In this document: positions 49,301 to 62,227 of the stretch, piece after piece | Numbering within the stretch: position 1 is the stretch's first letter | Layout: each line of letters starts with the position of its first letter | Source of the DNA: Dromaius novaehollandiae | Lineage: Eukaryota > Chordata > Aves > Casuariiformes > Dromaiidae | Length of the DNA: 64,000 bases | NCBI RefSeq assembly: GCF_036370855.1 | Contig: NC_088099.1 | Span: 91,637,820 to 91,701,819, forward strand | Direction: 5' to 3' | Made by a program: the position numbers and the translations under genes | Notes under the pieces: generated by a model | What the model was told of the DNA's origin: nothing | Database searches by the model: none | Seen by the model: the letters and a program-made list of their open reading frames with translations, nothing else

Positions 49301-50071
49301 TGGCACTCTCTTTGTTCAGTTAAGGACATGCTTAAGAAAAGATACATGTTTCTGGCTTGGTGAATTTAATGGCACTGAAGTCCATCCCACTGCAGGACAG
49401 TAGTTAAGTACTGGCTTAACTTTTAGAAAGTCCGTAAGTACCTGCTGTAATCAACTCCTGAAGCAGATGATCGTCTCAAGTACAAAGACATCTGCATCGG
49501 AATGAAAGTGCATTGAACTGTGCATTTCATTATAGCTATTTAGTAGATTTGTTATGCAGTTTACAGGATAATAACTATTATTTAATAATTTATTAATAAC
49601 TATTGGATAACAATATAATTAATACTTACCTGTAATTAAAGTCTGTGCTGATTATCATTGTGCTATGCATTGATGGTGCTGGAAAAGTTTTTGTAATGAA
49701 AGAATATATATGTATTGTCAAAAGCTGAACAGCCCTCTTGTATCTAGTACCTTCTCCAACAACCAGCAAAATACTAAACAGAAAAACAAAACCTCTGCAA
49801 TGGGCTTGTTCAATTACGAAATACTCTGGTGGAGGTGTGGAAGGAGAAGAAGAAATTCTTTCTAACCCCCTGGTAATTAATTGATAGGCCTGGAGATGAA
49901 ACCCAAAGTCCCTGACTTGGATTTACTGTTTGTTTAAATAGCAGTTGTTTCTGTGTCCTAGAAATGCTGCAACCCACGTAATGCCCATAATCCAAAAATG
50001 ACAGAAAATTTTTCAGACTGCTCACCTTAGCCTGTCCCTTTTAGTAACCATCATTTTTCTTCTTTTTACAG

Positions 50072-50125
50072 ACTTGCCTTGCCCCTCAGATAAACAGCCA
50101 AGTTTTCTCTCCAGAAAATATAGGG
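50072..50125 (+). other. Candidate 54-nt internal exon of an unidentified gene
   Basis: A strong acceptor ('tttttcttctttttacag') is followed 54 bases later by a strong donor ('ggg|gtgagtc' at 50,125/50,126). The length is a multiple of three. In phase 0 it reads TCLAPQINSQVFSPENIG and in a second phase LPCPSDKQPSFLSRKYR; the third phase has a stop. I recognise neither peptide. The nearest upstream donor on this strand with CpG-island support is at 24,852, whose leader frame also ends in phase 0, so the two would join in frame. That agreement has a one-in-three chance. It could equally be an untranslated exon, an alternative exon or a chance pair of sites. Confidence 0.35.
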
Positions 50126-50219
50126 GTGAGTCATTAACTTCTCAGGAGTCTATGACCGAATGCTTATTCACTTCAGTGGGGCTGGGCTCACAATGAGCTA
50201 GTGAACAAAGCATGTCCAT

Positions 50220-50560
50220 TTATACACTTAAGCCAAATAATAGTGTATTCAGTTAATCTAATTACCTGTCCAAACAGGGGAAACTAAACAGAAAAGGAAG
50301 ATCATGGATAAGATTTGGATCTGAGTTATACTGATGAAAATTTCAGAGTAATCAGTAATGCTACTTCATGTTTAGATTTGGCTCTGTGTCCACTTACAGC
50401 ATTAGTCTGAGTCTTAAAATCTGTAATCAGCAACCTGCAATTAACTGGCTGTGTTTGTACCTTTCTGATTAATCATAACACTCCGTATTATTATTAATGC
50501 AAACAATTACCATAAAATATTTCTTCATTAGTTCCAGCTGGTTGACTTTTTTTTTTTCTC
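50220..50560. promoter_or_regulatory. Candidate conserved non-coding element next to the 54-nt exon
   Basis: The block is dense in homeodomain or POU-like cores: 'cagttaatctaattacctg', 'tgcaattaactgg', 'tctgattaatcataac', 'attattaatgcaaac'. Conserved blocks often flank alternatively spliced exons, which fits the small exon 100 bases upstream. Conservation is untested. Confidence 0.33.
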
Positions 50561-53500
50561 TTTCCTACTGGAAAAAATAATTAGCCAGAAATAATACAAT
50601 TATGAATGTTTTAAATCAGTTCTATTAACTTGCTCTGTCTAATCAGATATGTCTTTCTTAGTCTCCTTTAAGTTTTATCAGAGGAGCTTCTTCTGCACCA
50701 GTGCTTCTTCAAGGACTGTTGTGTGAGCTGACTGTCTGCCCCTGGTGAATATGCGACGCACATACCCGTGGGGACAGTGCCATGTAAGGCCTTGACCTTT
50801 AATTAAGGATGAGCAAGTTAGCTGGACAGTGCTTGTGTTTGGATTACAGCCAACACTATTAGGCAACCCCAACATGAGATACATCCTCCCATCATGATGT
50901 TTCCATCTGGCATCATCAGGCAATACTGCTTTATAAAATGCCAGGGTTACAAACCCAGCATGCAGATGGAGAGAAGAAGCCAGCTGGAAAGACATGTGAT
51001 TGTCCTTCTCCTTCCCCTTCTTTAGGAATGGACTCTCAAGCCAAATAGCTGGATTTAGCCAGAGACAGGTGCAGAGCTATGGAGTTCTGTTACAGAGACG
51101 GGTACTAAGCCCTGAGCTTAGGGCTTTTCTGAAACAGTATTGTAAATTCATATTAAGATGGCAGCATGAAATCATCTTACCACACTGTGCACATTTTCAG
51201 AGTGCAGACTCCAGCCAACAAACTTTAGCTTGGTTGCTTTAGATTGAAGTCCTTGCTTTGCCTTGCCTTTCTTTATCTTTTTTCCTCCATAAGACAAAAC
51301 GGAGTATTCAGTCCATCTATATGAGCAATTAAATTATTTTAGAGATTGCTGGCGTAGGACATAAAGACTTTCACCTTATGACCAGGGGTTCAAACACAGA
51401 CTATGCAAAGGTCAGGAAGCTGTGGAAGCCTGTGTGATGCGTTTTGTCATTAGTTTTCTCATTAGTGGAGAGTGAACTGAATTCAGCTGGCTGAACTAGC
51501 TTCTCACTCACTGTGAGGATGAAGTGTACAGGCACTGTGTAGGAAAGCAGGACCATCTTCTGTAGAGTAAAACAAAACATCAGCCCATAGGACAGACTCC
51601 AAGGTCTACTTGCCAGCTTCTTTGTGATACTGGCCAAGTCTGGCTACTCATCAATCCAGAAGGAAAGAGATGAAGGGAGAAGCCTGGTTTATTCTCTGCG
51701 AGTGGGAGGGTGACACACATTTGCTTGATGCCTCCTCATGGCACCATTTGGGAAGATTTATTCTGGAGGGCATTCAGCAATTCTTTAGACCAGTTCTGGG
51801 GCAGCAGGTATGGACTAGGAAGTATTTTCTGCATAGGTAGGCAAACCCATTTTGTTGTTGCTTTTGTATGCTCCTAGGATTTAAGTAAGGCTGCTTTCTG
51901 TGATTGTTTGAGCACCAACAAAAATAGCATTTGATATACAGGAATTAAAGCTCCATTACTGCTCAAGCATCCTTCTGCCTCTTGCATCTTCAATTCCTAA
52001 GCAGGCCAAGTCGTAGCTCCATTAATGTCTATAAAACTCAGGGGAGATTTGTGTCTTGAGCCTATGCAATACTTTGGAAGCTTAGGGGCAACTTTTGTTC
52101 TCATTAAAATGAAGAAAGTCAGGTTATTTTACATTCATGTTGTGATTGCTTTATTATATCCCTGTACTTTGTTCTTTTAGTCCTCTCACTAGTTAAGTTA
52201 GACCTCTCCTGTTAGGAAAATGAGGGACCAAAACGGCAACCCTGGCTTCCCGTGTGTCCCCCCAAAACAAGGTACCAGTTTGATAGAAGGGATCAGAGGG
52301 GGAAGATTTAAAAATAAACTGCGTGACGGAAATGAAGTGGGTTAAGGCTTTATTTCTGAGAAAAAAATGCCAAAAATAATATAATCTTTAGTATATATAT
52401 ATATATATATACACTATATAATAGTATAATCTTTACTCATCAGAGTAGTAGAGACATTATTAATGCCAATGACATATTAGGATGGGAAGCGTCTACCTGG
52501 AGGCTTGCTGCAGCCAAGCCGAAAATGCAGTTACTTAGGCAATTGCTAGTGGAGAGAGAACTAGAAGTAAGTAGTAATGTTTTCAGTGGAGGCAAATTAG
52601 CTCTCCTGATTCTGGAACATGAGAATACCTATTCCAGCTCAGTGCTGTTGTGTTCTGATGCAGAGAGGCAGGGACAGATGCAACAGAGGTAAACCTTTTA
52701 TCAAGGATAACGTGGGAGATGGCCAGAACAGCCTCTGGGTGTAGTAAGACAGCCAGCATTAACTCTTTGGCCTTCTCCTCAAAACATCTTTGCTTTTTAA
52801 TTCTAGAAAGAGTCCTTAACACTGAAGTATCCTGCTGGGCCTCCTGGTAAACTGTATTGAAGACCAGCTAAGCTGAACACAAATTAGCCTGCCTTTGTAG
52901 CCACGTGGCTCTCTCATTACGTACCGTGCTTTACTTTTTCCTGTCTTAATTCTTTTTTCTTCTCTATCTTTAATCTTATTCATTTCTGACTTGAGGTTTG
53001 GTCTTCACCATTTCCTTCTCTTTGACTGTGGCTTTTTCTCAGCTCAGGGATGTGGAGCAGATGGGGGTGGTAATTTCGTCATTTTAACCCCTCTATGCTT
53101 CCCATCTCCAAATCCTCTGTTGCTGCTGCTCCCTGTCCCTAAGCTCCGCAGACTGAGCACTGTGTCCTCCCATTTTCTTTTCCTCTCCTGTAAGGGGTTG
53201 GTCCCATCTTCCCTGGTGGAAGGGCTCCTAGGCAGTGCCTTCACTCTTGTATAAGCAGTCTTCTTAGGTAATGCTAGGTCTGGGACGATTTGTCCCCTGC
53301 CACCTCAGATGGGGGAGGACGGAGGGTAACTTTCCATAGCAAGTCTTGATATGGCATAGAGCTCCCTAAAAGCAGCTTCTCCATCTCAGCCATGCTCATT
53401 TATCAGCAAAGATGAAGCTTCTTCCCACCCCATGGGATGGGGTGAGGGGACAGGGATGAATATGAGAACCATTAACTCCAGTGCCTATGAAAAATAACTT

Positions 53501-56285
53501 CTGCTCCTTTAATTCTTCACTTTATTTTTGTCTTTTCCAAAGCAATGTTAATGGTTTGTTGTTCTTCTCACTGCTCCTGCAGAGACAGTCCCCTCTCCCA
53601 TTTTGTCTCTGTGGGATCTGCTCCTCCTTGCTGTGGCAGCTTTTTCATTTTGGCTTTCAGCCCAGCTTCTCTACAGAAGACACCTGTAAATGGAGCTTTA
53701 TTTTGTTATTATTTTAATTTTCTTTGACCTGCTTGTTTTTCTTTTTGCTCCCTGTGTTAGAGTTTTTCTTTTTGCAGCTATTCTTTTAGCATGTTTTTGC
53801 TTTTTTGTCTCCCTTGACACATGAAGCAACCAGAAAACATCCTGTGACTTACAGTGGGTTTTAAACACTTGAAGACATGTTTTGTTTTGTTTTGTTTTGA
53901 AAAAAAGACAATTTCTTTTGAATTTTCTTCTTTCTGCATGGGAAAAAAAATCATAAAATACCTCTCCACCTCCTCTTTATCCTCAGGAGGATTTCTGCCC
54001 ATTTAGTTTCTTCCTCTCCCTTAATTCTCTCCTTCTTCTGGACATGAGATCCAGCCAGTTTATCTCAAACCATACTACAGAAAGGAGATGGGAAACAGTG
54101 CAGCTTTGCCAGTTATAAGGGCTCTTTTAATCATTACCAAAAAGTGACACAGAAAAGAATCAAGTTTCAGAGCTTGATTCTCTGCTGCTTTGCACTCCTG
54201 TACAGTCCCTGATATCAGAAATGAAAATGGTCTTGAGTGCTTTTTCTTCACTGGATTTTTGCACTACTTTAAACTACTGACCAAGCCTGAGGGCACCAGA
54301 AAAATAGACCAGAACCCTTTAAGTACCTTTCAGAGCAGATGTGTCTGGTTACAGCTTGTCTTCTTGCCCTCTTCACTTTCACAGATGTCTTTCCTGAACC
54401 TCCAGGCATCTCCACAGCTAAGTCTTTGCTATTCCCTGTGAACGTGCTACCATTGCTATTGCTTTTTGCTACATCATTCCCTGAAGTCTGTTTATGGAAG
54501 AAAATTCTCCTATCAGGTGAGCATAAGTGGTCTTACTAATTTCTGTACTGCCTGAGCATCAGGCAATGTAGATCAGAGAGGAAAATATTTTGTTCTCAAT
54601 GCCAGCCTAGAGTTATTTTCTTAATTCTGCCTCTGATTTAGGTAAAAGGCTGTCTACTTATGCTTTTTGCTGCCCTTCCCCCTTCTCTTTTTCCCACTTT
54701 TAGGAGCATCCTTTATTATGAAAGAGACTTGTATCAGCAATGTAATTCCTTCAGCAAACTCACTCAGCTAATTTCAAGAGTCTGTTGGTGCTGTTTTATT
54801 CTTGTCATGTCAGATGCAGTAATCCAGTTTGCTTTCACGATTAGATTAGGAAAGACGTGAAATACCTGCATTTGCAAAATTAGTGTGGATATTTACCAGT
54901 TGGCAGCTTGTTCTCCTACTTCCTCCCCACCTCACAGCTGGAAGCCCTTAATCCACTGCTCAGATGTGTAAGTTGATGCCACACTGTGAATCAAGGAAAT
55001 GTCTTTCTGCATTGTTAATTTCCATGGCATGATCTCACCTCCTGTTGTCTCTGTAGATACATGCCATAGTATAACCTGATGAGATGTACTCTGCGCTGTA
55101 ATAGGCAGCAGGGAGTCAATGCGCTGATGATGCCTCCCAGCAGCCTGTCTTGAGAAAGCCTTGCAAGAGGAAAGAAAAAGGCAGGTCGGCTCACCTAGCC
55201 CCCATGAAGAGGCGTGCAAAGCCAGCACTACCTCTGGTGAGGTATATGTTGTTAAGGGCCCGAGGCTCCCTAGGGAAAGTAATTGTCAGAGACCACTTTT
55301 ACTTTCAAAATGTTCCTCTTTTAATGTGTCCCCAGTACCTGCAGCACAGTGAATAGATGCAGAGCAAAGGGCATGATCTGAGAGCCGGCTGTCACTACTG
55401 CTTGCCAAGAGCCTTCCTCTTCAGCAGTGAACGTTAACTGAGTGCTTGAGACGATGGTTTGGAGGCTCAAAAGCAGTCTACTGCCAGCGCTGAAACTCCA
55501 TCTGGGTTTAAATCGACTCTTTTTTCTTTTTCGATAAACAAGGCTCCGTGAAATTTACTGTGTGTGGTCCCTCAGCTGAAACCTTAAAGATAAAAGTTCT
55601 CCCCACTGTATAAGTTGATTTTTTTTTCACTGTTAAAATGTAGATGCCTTTCTACTTTAAAGCACTTCTGTAGGAACACATGCAATAGAAAGGAGCATGC
55701 CCATCCATAAAACTGCACCTTATACCAAGAGTTAATTCCTGTAGTTTCATTCGTTGCCCCTGTTTCCCTCATACATATCCTCTCCTTCATCCACACCCCA
55801 AAGTCCTTCTAACTCAAATTCAGATCTCTTTCAGCATGCTCCTCTGTGGCTAGAATCCAAAACCAAGAACAAAAGATAAAGGCATGCCCCACACCCAGAC
55901 CGCAGTTTTGTCTGCAGTCAGCAAAGGATGAATACATGGGCCATGCAGAATTAGCCAAGGGCTCCTGAGGTGTACGCTCTTCAGCACCAGCCAGGGACAT
56001 GTATTTCTAAGGCAATAAGTCCCTTGTGAAAAAAACCTTGCTAGTATCTCTTTTATGTTTAATTCATTGGGATGCTTCTCTGAGCCCCATGCAGTATTGT
56101 GACAATATCATCCCAGAGTTGCAAACCTGTACACTGCTCTGCCAAGGAAATGTTTTCCAAATATGCTGAAAGCTGCCAACCAGCTGTTTGTGCAGCTTAG
56201 TAAATTCTAGGTAATTTTCTTCTTAGAAAAATAGAAAGAGAGTAGGGGAAAACAGTAAAGATAATCTGTGATTCCCCAGAGGTGA
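50561..56285. other. Intronic or intergenic stretch without recognisable genes
   Basis: There are short frames only. It holds a TA microsatellite at 52,392-52,411 and a (GTTTT)n run near 53,880-53,899. A GC-richer pyrimidine-biased part from 53,000 to 54,500 has no identifiable exon. Confidence 0.5.
52392..52411 (+). repeat. (TA)10 microsatellite flanked by an 11-bp direct repeat
   Basis: Ten TA units are present. The 11-mer 'tataatcttta' occurs on both sides, at 52,380-52,390 and 52,425-52,435, so the microsatellite sits in a small duplication. Confidence 0.9.
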
Positions 56286-56289
56286 CCTA

Positions 56290-56900
56290 GAATCATCTCT
56301 TGATGCATCAGGGGATGCTGTTCCTGCTTCCGCCTGCAAAGCCATGTCCATGCTGCTGCTGCCCCGTGGCATCCTTGCCCTTTGCCCCAGACCCTGCCAT
56401 CTCAGTAGCTACTCACCCTCTCGCGGCTTCCTTCAGTCATGTCTCTCCTGTATGCAGACTACACTTTTCCAGGGATCAGGCAGGTCCTCTCTCTGACTGC
56501 CAGAAGCTTCCCTCCTGTGTTTCCCCTTGCCGCTGCCCCCGGATTGGGTGCCCCGAGAGATGCGCTTCCAGCCTGCCTGTGGCTGGACAGGAGTTGGAGG
56601 CAGCCTGCCGCATCACTTCAGGAGTGGTGCTGGTGAAGCAAGGCAGCGTTTCCTGAGGGCAGGCTTTTCTACACTGAAAATTCATCTAGCCAGATTGGGG
56701 CAGTTGGCTGGTATTTCCCAGGGCAAAAGCATCAGTGCTATGGGCAGCCGTACACTGTCATCCGTGCTGTCTCCCCAGTGCATGCCAGCATGGAGGAGAC
56801 ACCAGCTTCGCTGTGCCATGCAGTGGCCTGGCCAGGAGACAGGAGCTGGGTGGGAGCCAAGGTAAGGTAGGTAGATGAGGACTGAAGCTCTCTGGTTTCC
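56290..56900 (+). other. GC-richer stretch with a possible donor; weak exon candidate
   Basis: The sequence is GC-richer than its surroundings, with open frames on both strands (for example 56,300-56,656 and 56,527-56,865 plus). A strong donor-like 'gccaag|gtaagg' occurs at 56,861/56,862 and an acceptor-like 'ctctgactgccag' near 56,492-56,504. Together they could bound an exon of about 357 bases. The encoded peptide is not recognisable. It is more likely chance or a lineage-specific non-coding transcript. Confidence 0.15.
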
Positions 56901-59900
56901 ATAAATCACCGGGTTGTTCAAAGGATTTAGGATTGGCCTTGATTTGGGTGGCCCAGGGTACTAATGGGGTGAGCCTTGGCACACTGCAACTTTACTTTTA
57001 GACAGTGTTGCTCAGAGGGAGCCTCCAGGATGGGAAGTGCATGGGAAAAGGGCCCCCCGCACCATTTGTCAACAAGTTTCTGGAAGTGCTTTGGGTCCCT
57101 CCCACCGTGAGGAGAGGCGCTGTGCAGACCTGGTTTTCAGGTCATTTGAAATAGGGCAATTCAGAGACAGAGAAGCCTGGACCAAGTTGTGACTGAGAAG
57201 AGAAGGTGAGGGAGTGATGATCTCAACTGAAGTTCAAGCGAAAACAAAAATAAAAGCCTCTCAATTTTCATATAACTGAGTTCACATACAAAAGCACAGC
57301 AACAATTTATTTAAAGCGACTCTCTGTTACCTATTAAATTGCAAAAGACTGAATCCTTTGGTATTCATGAAGAAGAATTCATGAATTCCATAACAGTTAA
57401 CTTTAAAAATGTGGCAATATGCTGAATGCTGATTACTGAGCTGTGTAAAAAGGAAAAAAAAATCAGAGAAATACTTTATTCTGTTATTTTCATTCCAAGT
57501 TGATTTCGTTACTTCAGTGGGCACAGTGCTAACAATTGTAACCCTATACTGTTCTTATTAACTCGGTTCTGTGTGTATCTCCTAAGCCACCTTCTCTCTC
57601 TACAGTTTGCTCACAGCACTGCAAAAGAGTACACTCTGTTGCTGAGAAAGGATTTTAAGAGCTAAACATAGAAAAAAGCAAGGTGGGAGTGCCAGGCACA
57701 AAGTTAGAAGTTAAAGTGTGTTTTTTGGAATTTATCTGTGGTGGTTTGGATTATTCATGCTCCTTCTCCACAACTTGAAATTGAGGGTGTTAAAAACAAG
57801 ATGTTCAAAACTGATCTGGATGATTTCTCAGAGGGTGCTGTATAAATGTGATAACCATCACCAGTGAGAATAAAGCAAACAGCAGGAAAAAAGTAAGCAG
57901 CCTGGTCTTTAGTGAATTCACTTTGAGTCTTATGTGTCAGGAACCATTGTACTTATCATCTGAAATCAGACTCCCAGCCTTATCCCTGCTCCCTATCAGC
58001 CACTAGACTGCACTGAACAAACTTCTTCTGAAGGATTGTCAGTTTGTAGCCAGTGCAGGCAACGCATCTCTGTCAGGAACAGTAATGCATGTCGACAAGT
58101 GCACATTAATTTTAGATTATTCATCCTGACAAGGCTGTTGATTTGGAGGTTTGCTGCAACTGTTGGTTTAAGCAGGCACAGAAGGAAGCTGGAGGCATGA
58201 ACAAAACCCAAAAGGGGACTTCTGGGGAGGGGAGCTAATATCCTGAAGAAAAGTCTTCCTAAATTTGTCTATAGCTCAGGTTTGAGCTTGGAAAGCTGAA
58301 GTGAAATAGAGATGTATTTCAAGGTCTAGCAGCATGGGAGAGGTAACCATGGCAATTTAACCTATTCAGACTGAGACAGGAAGAACCAGGATAGATTTCC
58401 TTCTCTCCTTTTATGCAGAAAATACTTCATGTACGATAAGGGATGAAGCAAAAGTTGTCAGCAAATGAATGCAGGAAATTAAATGAAATCCACGAGGCAG
58501 AGGGATGTCCTGTGTTGCATGGATCCTGCAGAGGTTCCCCCACTCAGCTGGTCCTCACAGCTCGGGCTGACAAACAGGCTGCTTTAGATATTGCCCTCAG
58601 TAAAGTCAGTGATAAAAAGCCCTCTGTCTTGAAAGGAGAAAATATTTCACTTTACATCACCAAGATGAGCTCTGTAAGGGAGTTCTCTCAGATAAGTGTT
58701 TGGAGGGATATAGCTCACTGGCCTATGGCTCAGCAAGGTCTTCCTCTCAGGAGGAAAGAAGTGTTCTTCAGCAAATCCACATCTGCTATCTGTTATCCAA
58801 AACAGATGCAACTCACCTTCTACTGGACTAGCTATATTCCTGTGCATCCAAGGTAGTCGGACATTTTCAGTTTTTACTATCATGTTAAGTGATGCAAATA
58901 TATTCATAAGACTTCAGGAGCAACTTCAGGGATCATGGATAATTAAAAAAAAAAAAGACTGACACAGAAGCTGATAAGATTCTTGACTGCTATTCACATT
59001 CCTTAATGTTTACCTCTATGAGTTGTTACTCTGAAACTAGTAAAGCTGTTTAAGTGAATAAATTCTGGCTGGAATATTCAAGGGACATATAATCTGTCAC
59101 GGAATAAAATTGTCTGCCCTCCTCATGGGCAAGAATCTATACAAGCGGAGTCAAAGAGATGACTCGTGGGAGATGCTGTGTATTCATGGTTCTACTATGA
59201 TTTTTGAGATGTGGGAAAATACAGAGGGTGAGATAGCATCTGTGTGTCTTACTCTTCAAGTGATGTGGAATTTCACAGCTGCTTCTGAAATGTAAAATGA
59301 GGCAGGAGGATGACCAGGGCCTTGATTCTGTACCTACTATCATCAGGCATCACCATTTGTTTTTCTCTGAAGAATACATTTTTAATGCACATTGCACAAC
59401 AACAGGCAACACTTCTGTAACATTATTGTTTGATAACCACATCTTAATAGTCTTCAGAATCATGTGGTCAGACAATAGCTCTTTTCATGCATAAATTTTT
59501 CTATTATTAAAATAAATTCCTGAATAAAAAAATTTTCTGTGCGATTTCCACTCAGAGAGGACAAAGAACTAAAATTACCATCCTCTTTGAAACTTTAACA
59601 GCAGGAAGGTTCAGTTCCAGAGGTCTAAGTGTGTAACATTCTCCTTAAAGAATGGCTTAGCCCGTAGGTTGCTAGTATATAGAGTGATGGCTATTTTGGT
59701 AACTATGGATCTGAACATTCCAGATGTTTTAAGTCTTCATGATGCAAACAAGACTTCAGACCCAGCTTTCATTCATTCTTATAAAAGTACTGTCTTCTTA
59801 TACGAGGAGTGGCGGGGGAGATTGTTGAAGTGGTGTATGATTTTGCTGCTACGGTTAGTTAACGTTGATGCTCTGAAGCCTAACAGAAATGACAACCAGG

Positions 59901-61205
59901 CTTGAAGAGACTGATCCTTCTGTAACTTTGGATGCGAGTATCAAAACTCACAATGGTGGCAGCATAGCTCTTGGCTAATGATTACAGGGTGTTTTCCCAA
60001 ATGCTGTGCTGTTGTCTGTAATCCTCACCTGGAGCACCCTTGCTATTTGTGCTCTGGTTATCCCTGTAGCAGAAACAATGCCAGGCAGTTAGGTGGAGAA
60101 AAGGACGATTTCACAGTTAAAATCGTTAAGCAATAAATGTCTCCCCCTGGCTGTGAAATCAATATTGGAAGCAGAATGTAAACTGGTTGATGAATTTTGA
60201 ACCTGAGCCAGCCTGTTGCAAGAGTCATGAAGGAAGTCTTAGATTTCAAGTGTCTGTCGGCTGCCATTGGGAGACATCAGCAGCTTACAGTCGCATGCAG
60301 CTGAATGCTGAATGAGGGCAAGAAGCATTTCCAGCCATGTGGACTTCCACAACACCACACAGAGTAAAGCGAGTGCAGCTTTCTGAACAGAGGATGAGCG
60401 ACCCAAGTGAGTAATTGGCTAAATAGCATCAAATCTGGCAATATTCAGTCGTCTGAATTCAGGTGAAAAACGTAGGCTGAGTTACTGAACCTGCTGGTGC
60501 TCACAGCAGTAGTGCTAAGCTGGGAGCCATAACATGCTTTTCCTCATGCCAGGCTTACCAGCCAGCTGCAACGCGATGCAGTGATGGGTCCGAGGCAGAG
60601 GGCCCTAATCTACCCTGACTTCTTATGCCTAGGGAAATGCCTATGTCAGCATGTGATTTCTTTTCCCTGTGCAAATTTGCCCCACTACTTTATTTCCTTT
60701 TTACAAGCAAAATTTTGTATCCTACTGTTCCTTCCCTTTCCTTCCCCTCCTGTGTGCCCCGGTGGGCATCCTGCATGCACTAGTATAGCTGGGAGGTGAC
60801 CAGAGACCATGCCATGACCTGCATTTTATTCTCTACTGGAAAAGGGGGCAGAGGGGGAATTCAGCACACTCTGGAGAGGGTTATATGACATGTTTGAATA
60901 TACTAAGAAAGCCTTCTTTTGAGTCTCAATTAATTGCAGCTAACTCATTTCAAAAGATTATGGCACGTGAGTGCAGTGGAATTGGGCAGAAGAAAAGAGG
61001 CAGAAAGACACAGTCTGTCTGGGGTGGAAGCATGAGATTTGTGGGCCCTTCCTTCACTCCTCAGGAAAGCTAAAGGAAAAAAGTAGACTAGAGCTGTGAG
61101 GAGAAGCAGATCTCTTAGGATGGCCCTTGAAATCAGATAAAGATCAAAACACTGAGTAAAACCTGAATAAGAAACTATTCACCCATCACCACTCTATGCC
61201 CTCAA
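56901..61205. other. Non-coding stretch without recognisable genes
   Basis: The frame at 58,443-58,856 (137 codons, plus) is the longest and has no recognisable domain, signal or splice support. Nothing else stands out. Confidence 0.5.
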
Positions 61206-61211
61206 ATGCCT

Positions 61212-61305
61212 TACTAACTCTTTTTCATAGTGATGCTTACAGGATTTTTATTTTTCTGTACTAACTCTTTTTCATAGTGATGCTTACAGGATTTTTTTTT
61301 TCTTT
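61212..61305 (+). repeat. Two-copy 47-bp tandem duplication
   Basis: The unit starting 'tactaactctttttcatag' occurs at 61,212-61,258 and again at 61,259-61,305. The first about 38 bases match exactly and only the T-rich ends differ. It is a recent duplication. Such copies are often polymorphic. Confidence 0.9.
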
Positions 61306-62225
61306 AGGCATAGTCGCTTCACTAAGATTAAATAACGAACTCCAGGATTTTCTAGTATTTGAGTGTGTTGTAATTTTAGTGGTCATTCTTAATCTTTTTT
61401 CCCTAGCACAGCTCTTTCTCTCATCAACTTAATATTTAAACTGGATTCATTTTTAATGCCTTAATATGCAAACACATTTATGTCAAAATTGATTCAATAT
61501 TTAAACTTGTTCGGTTTCAAACACATTTTATGCTTCAGCTGGTTCAACTTGTAGATTATTTCAAATGTGGAATTGATTCCAAAATTAAGCAGGTTTAAAT
61601 ATTCAGTCAATGTATTTTAAACTATGTGTGTGTTTTAGAGACTTGTATTGAGAAGTGATAATTTTCTTTTCTGGTAGTTTTACAGTTCACAGTGTGTCAG
61701 CAATTTGAAAGTAAGTCATCATCCCCCCTTCCCGCTGCTAAATATGGCTGTTCGCAATTTGGCTACATTTTAACTAAGTCTAGCATATGACTTATAAAAC
61801 GGCAGTCCACTATCCTGTGCCGAACATGATATGTAGACCTAGATAGATAGAACAGCTAATCTCAGGAACGTATTTTTGTCTTCAAAAATGTTTGTTGAAA
61901 AGTTGGATGAAAATCTATCCATCTATCTTTCTGTCCATTTTAGATGTATAAAATAACGTCCTCCTTTCCAAAATATGTAGTTTCCAAACATAACTCTGAA
62001 TCTGGGTTGTATTTGTGGAATAGCCTGGACAGAAAGAAATGGAAGGTAGTGGTGTATTCACTAAATCCAAAGGGAAGAGGCTGTGCAATCATCATTGATG
62101 TCCAGTAAGAGGATCCTGGCAATCTCAGTCACTTCTTTCCTCCACGTGAGGAGGAGAGACCCTGCATATCCTCAGCCATGAAAAAGGGCCTTAACTGATG
62201 CTGGGTACTTCAGGATGCAGCATCC
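61306..62225. other. Non-coding AT-rich stretch
   Basis: Repeated 'aatatttaaact' and 'ggttcaa' phrases around 61,430-61,620 give mild internal repetition. There are GATA-like tetramer runs near 61,840-61,930. No gene is seen. Confidence 0.45.
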
Positions 62226-62227
62226 AT

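Larger units (their letters stand above)
44611..50070. other. Intronic or intergenic stretch without recognisable genes
   Basis: A 16-bp tandem duplication lies at 45,695-45,726. Repeat-like phrases occur near 46,277-46,350 and 49,325-49,440. Short frames have no recognisable features. Confidence 0.5.
24852..50071 (+). other. Presumed long first intron
   Basis: Between the donor at 24,852 and the first well-bounded downstream exon candidate (50,072) I find no convincing coding exon. If that exon is spurious, the intron extends further right. A first intron of this size with scattered enhancer-like blocks is typical of vertebrate developmental and neural genes. The link between exon and intron is inference from splice-site quality alone. 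Confidence 0.35.

Noticed and set aside
54156..54181. Perfect 9-bp stem with 8-base loop
   Set aside because: Several such stems are expected by chance in 64 kb.
58443..58856. 137-codon plus-strand frame
   Set aside because: The translated sequence matches no family I know and has no splice or promoter context.
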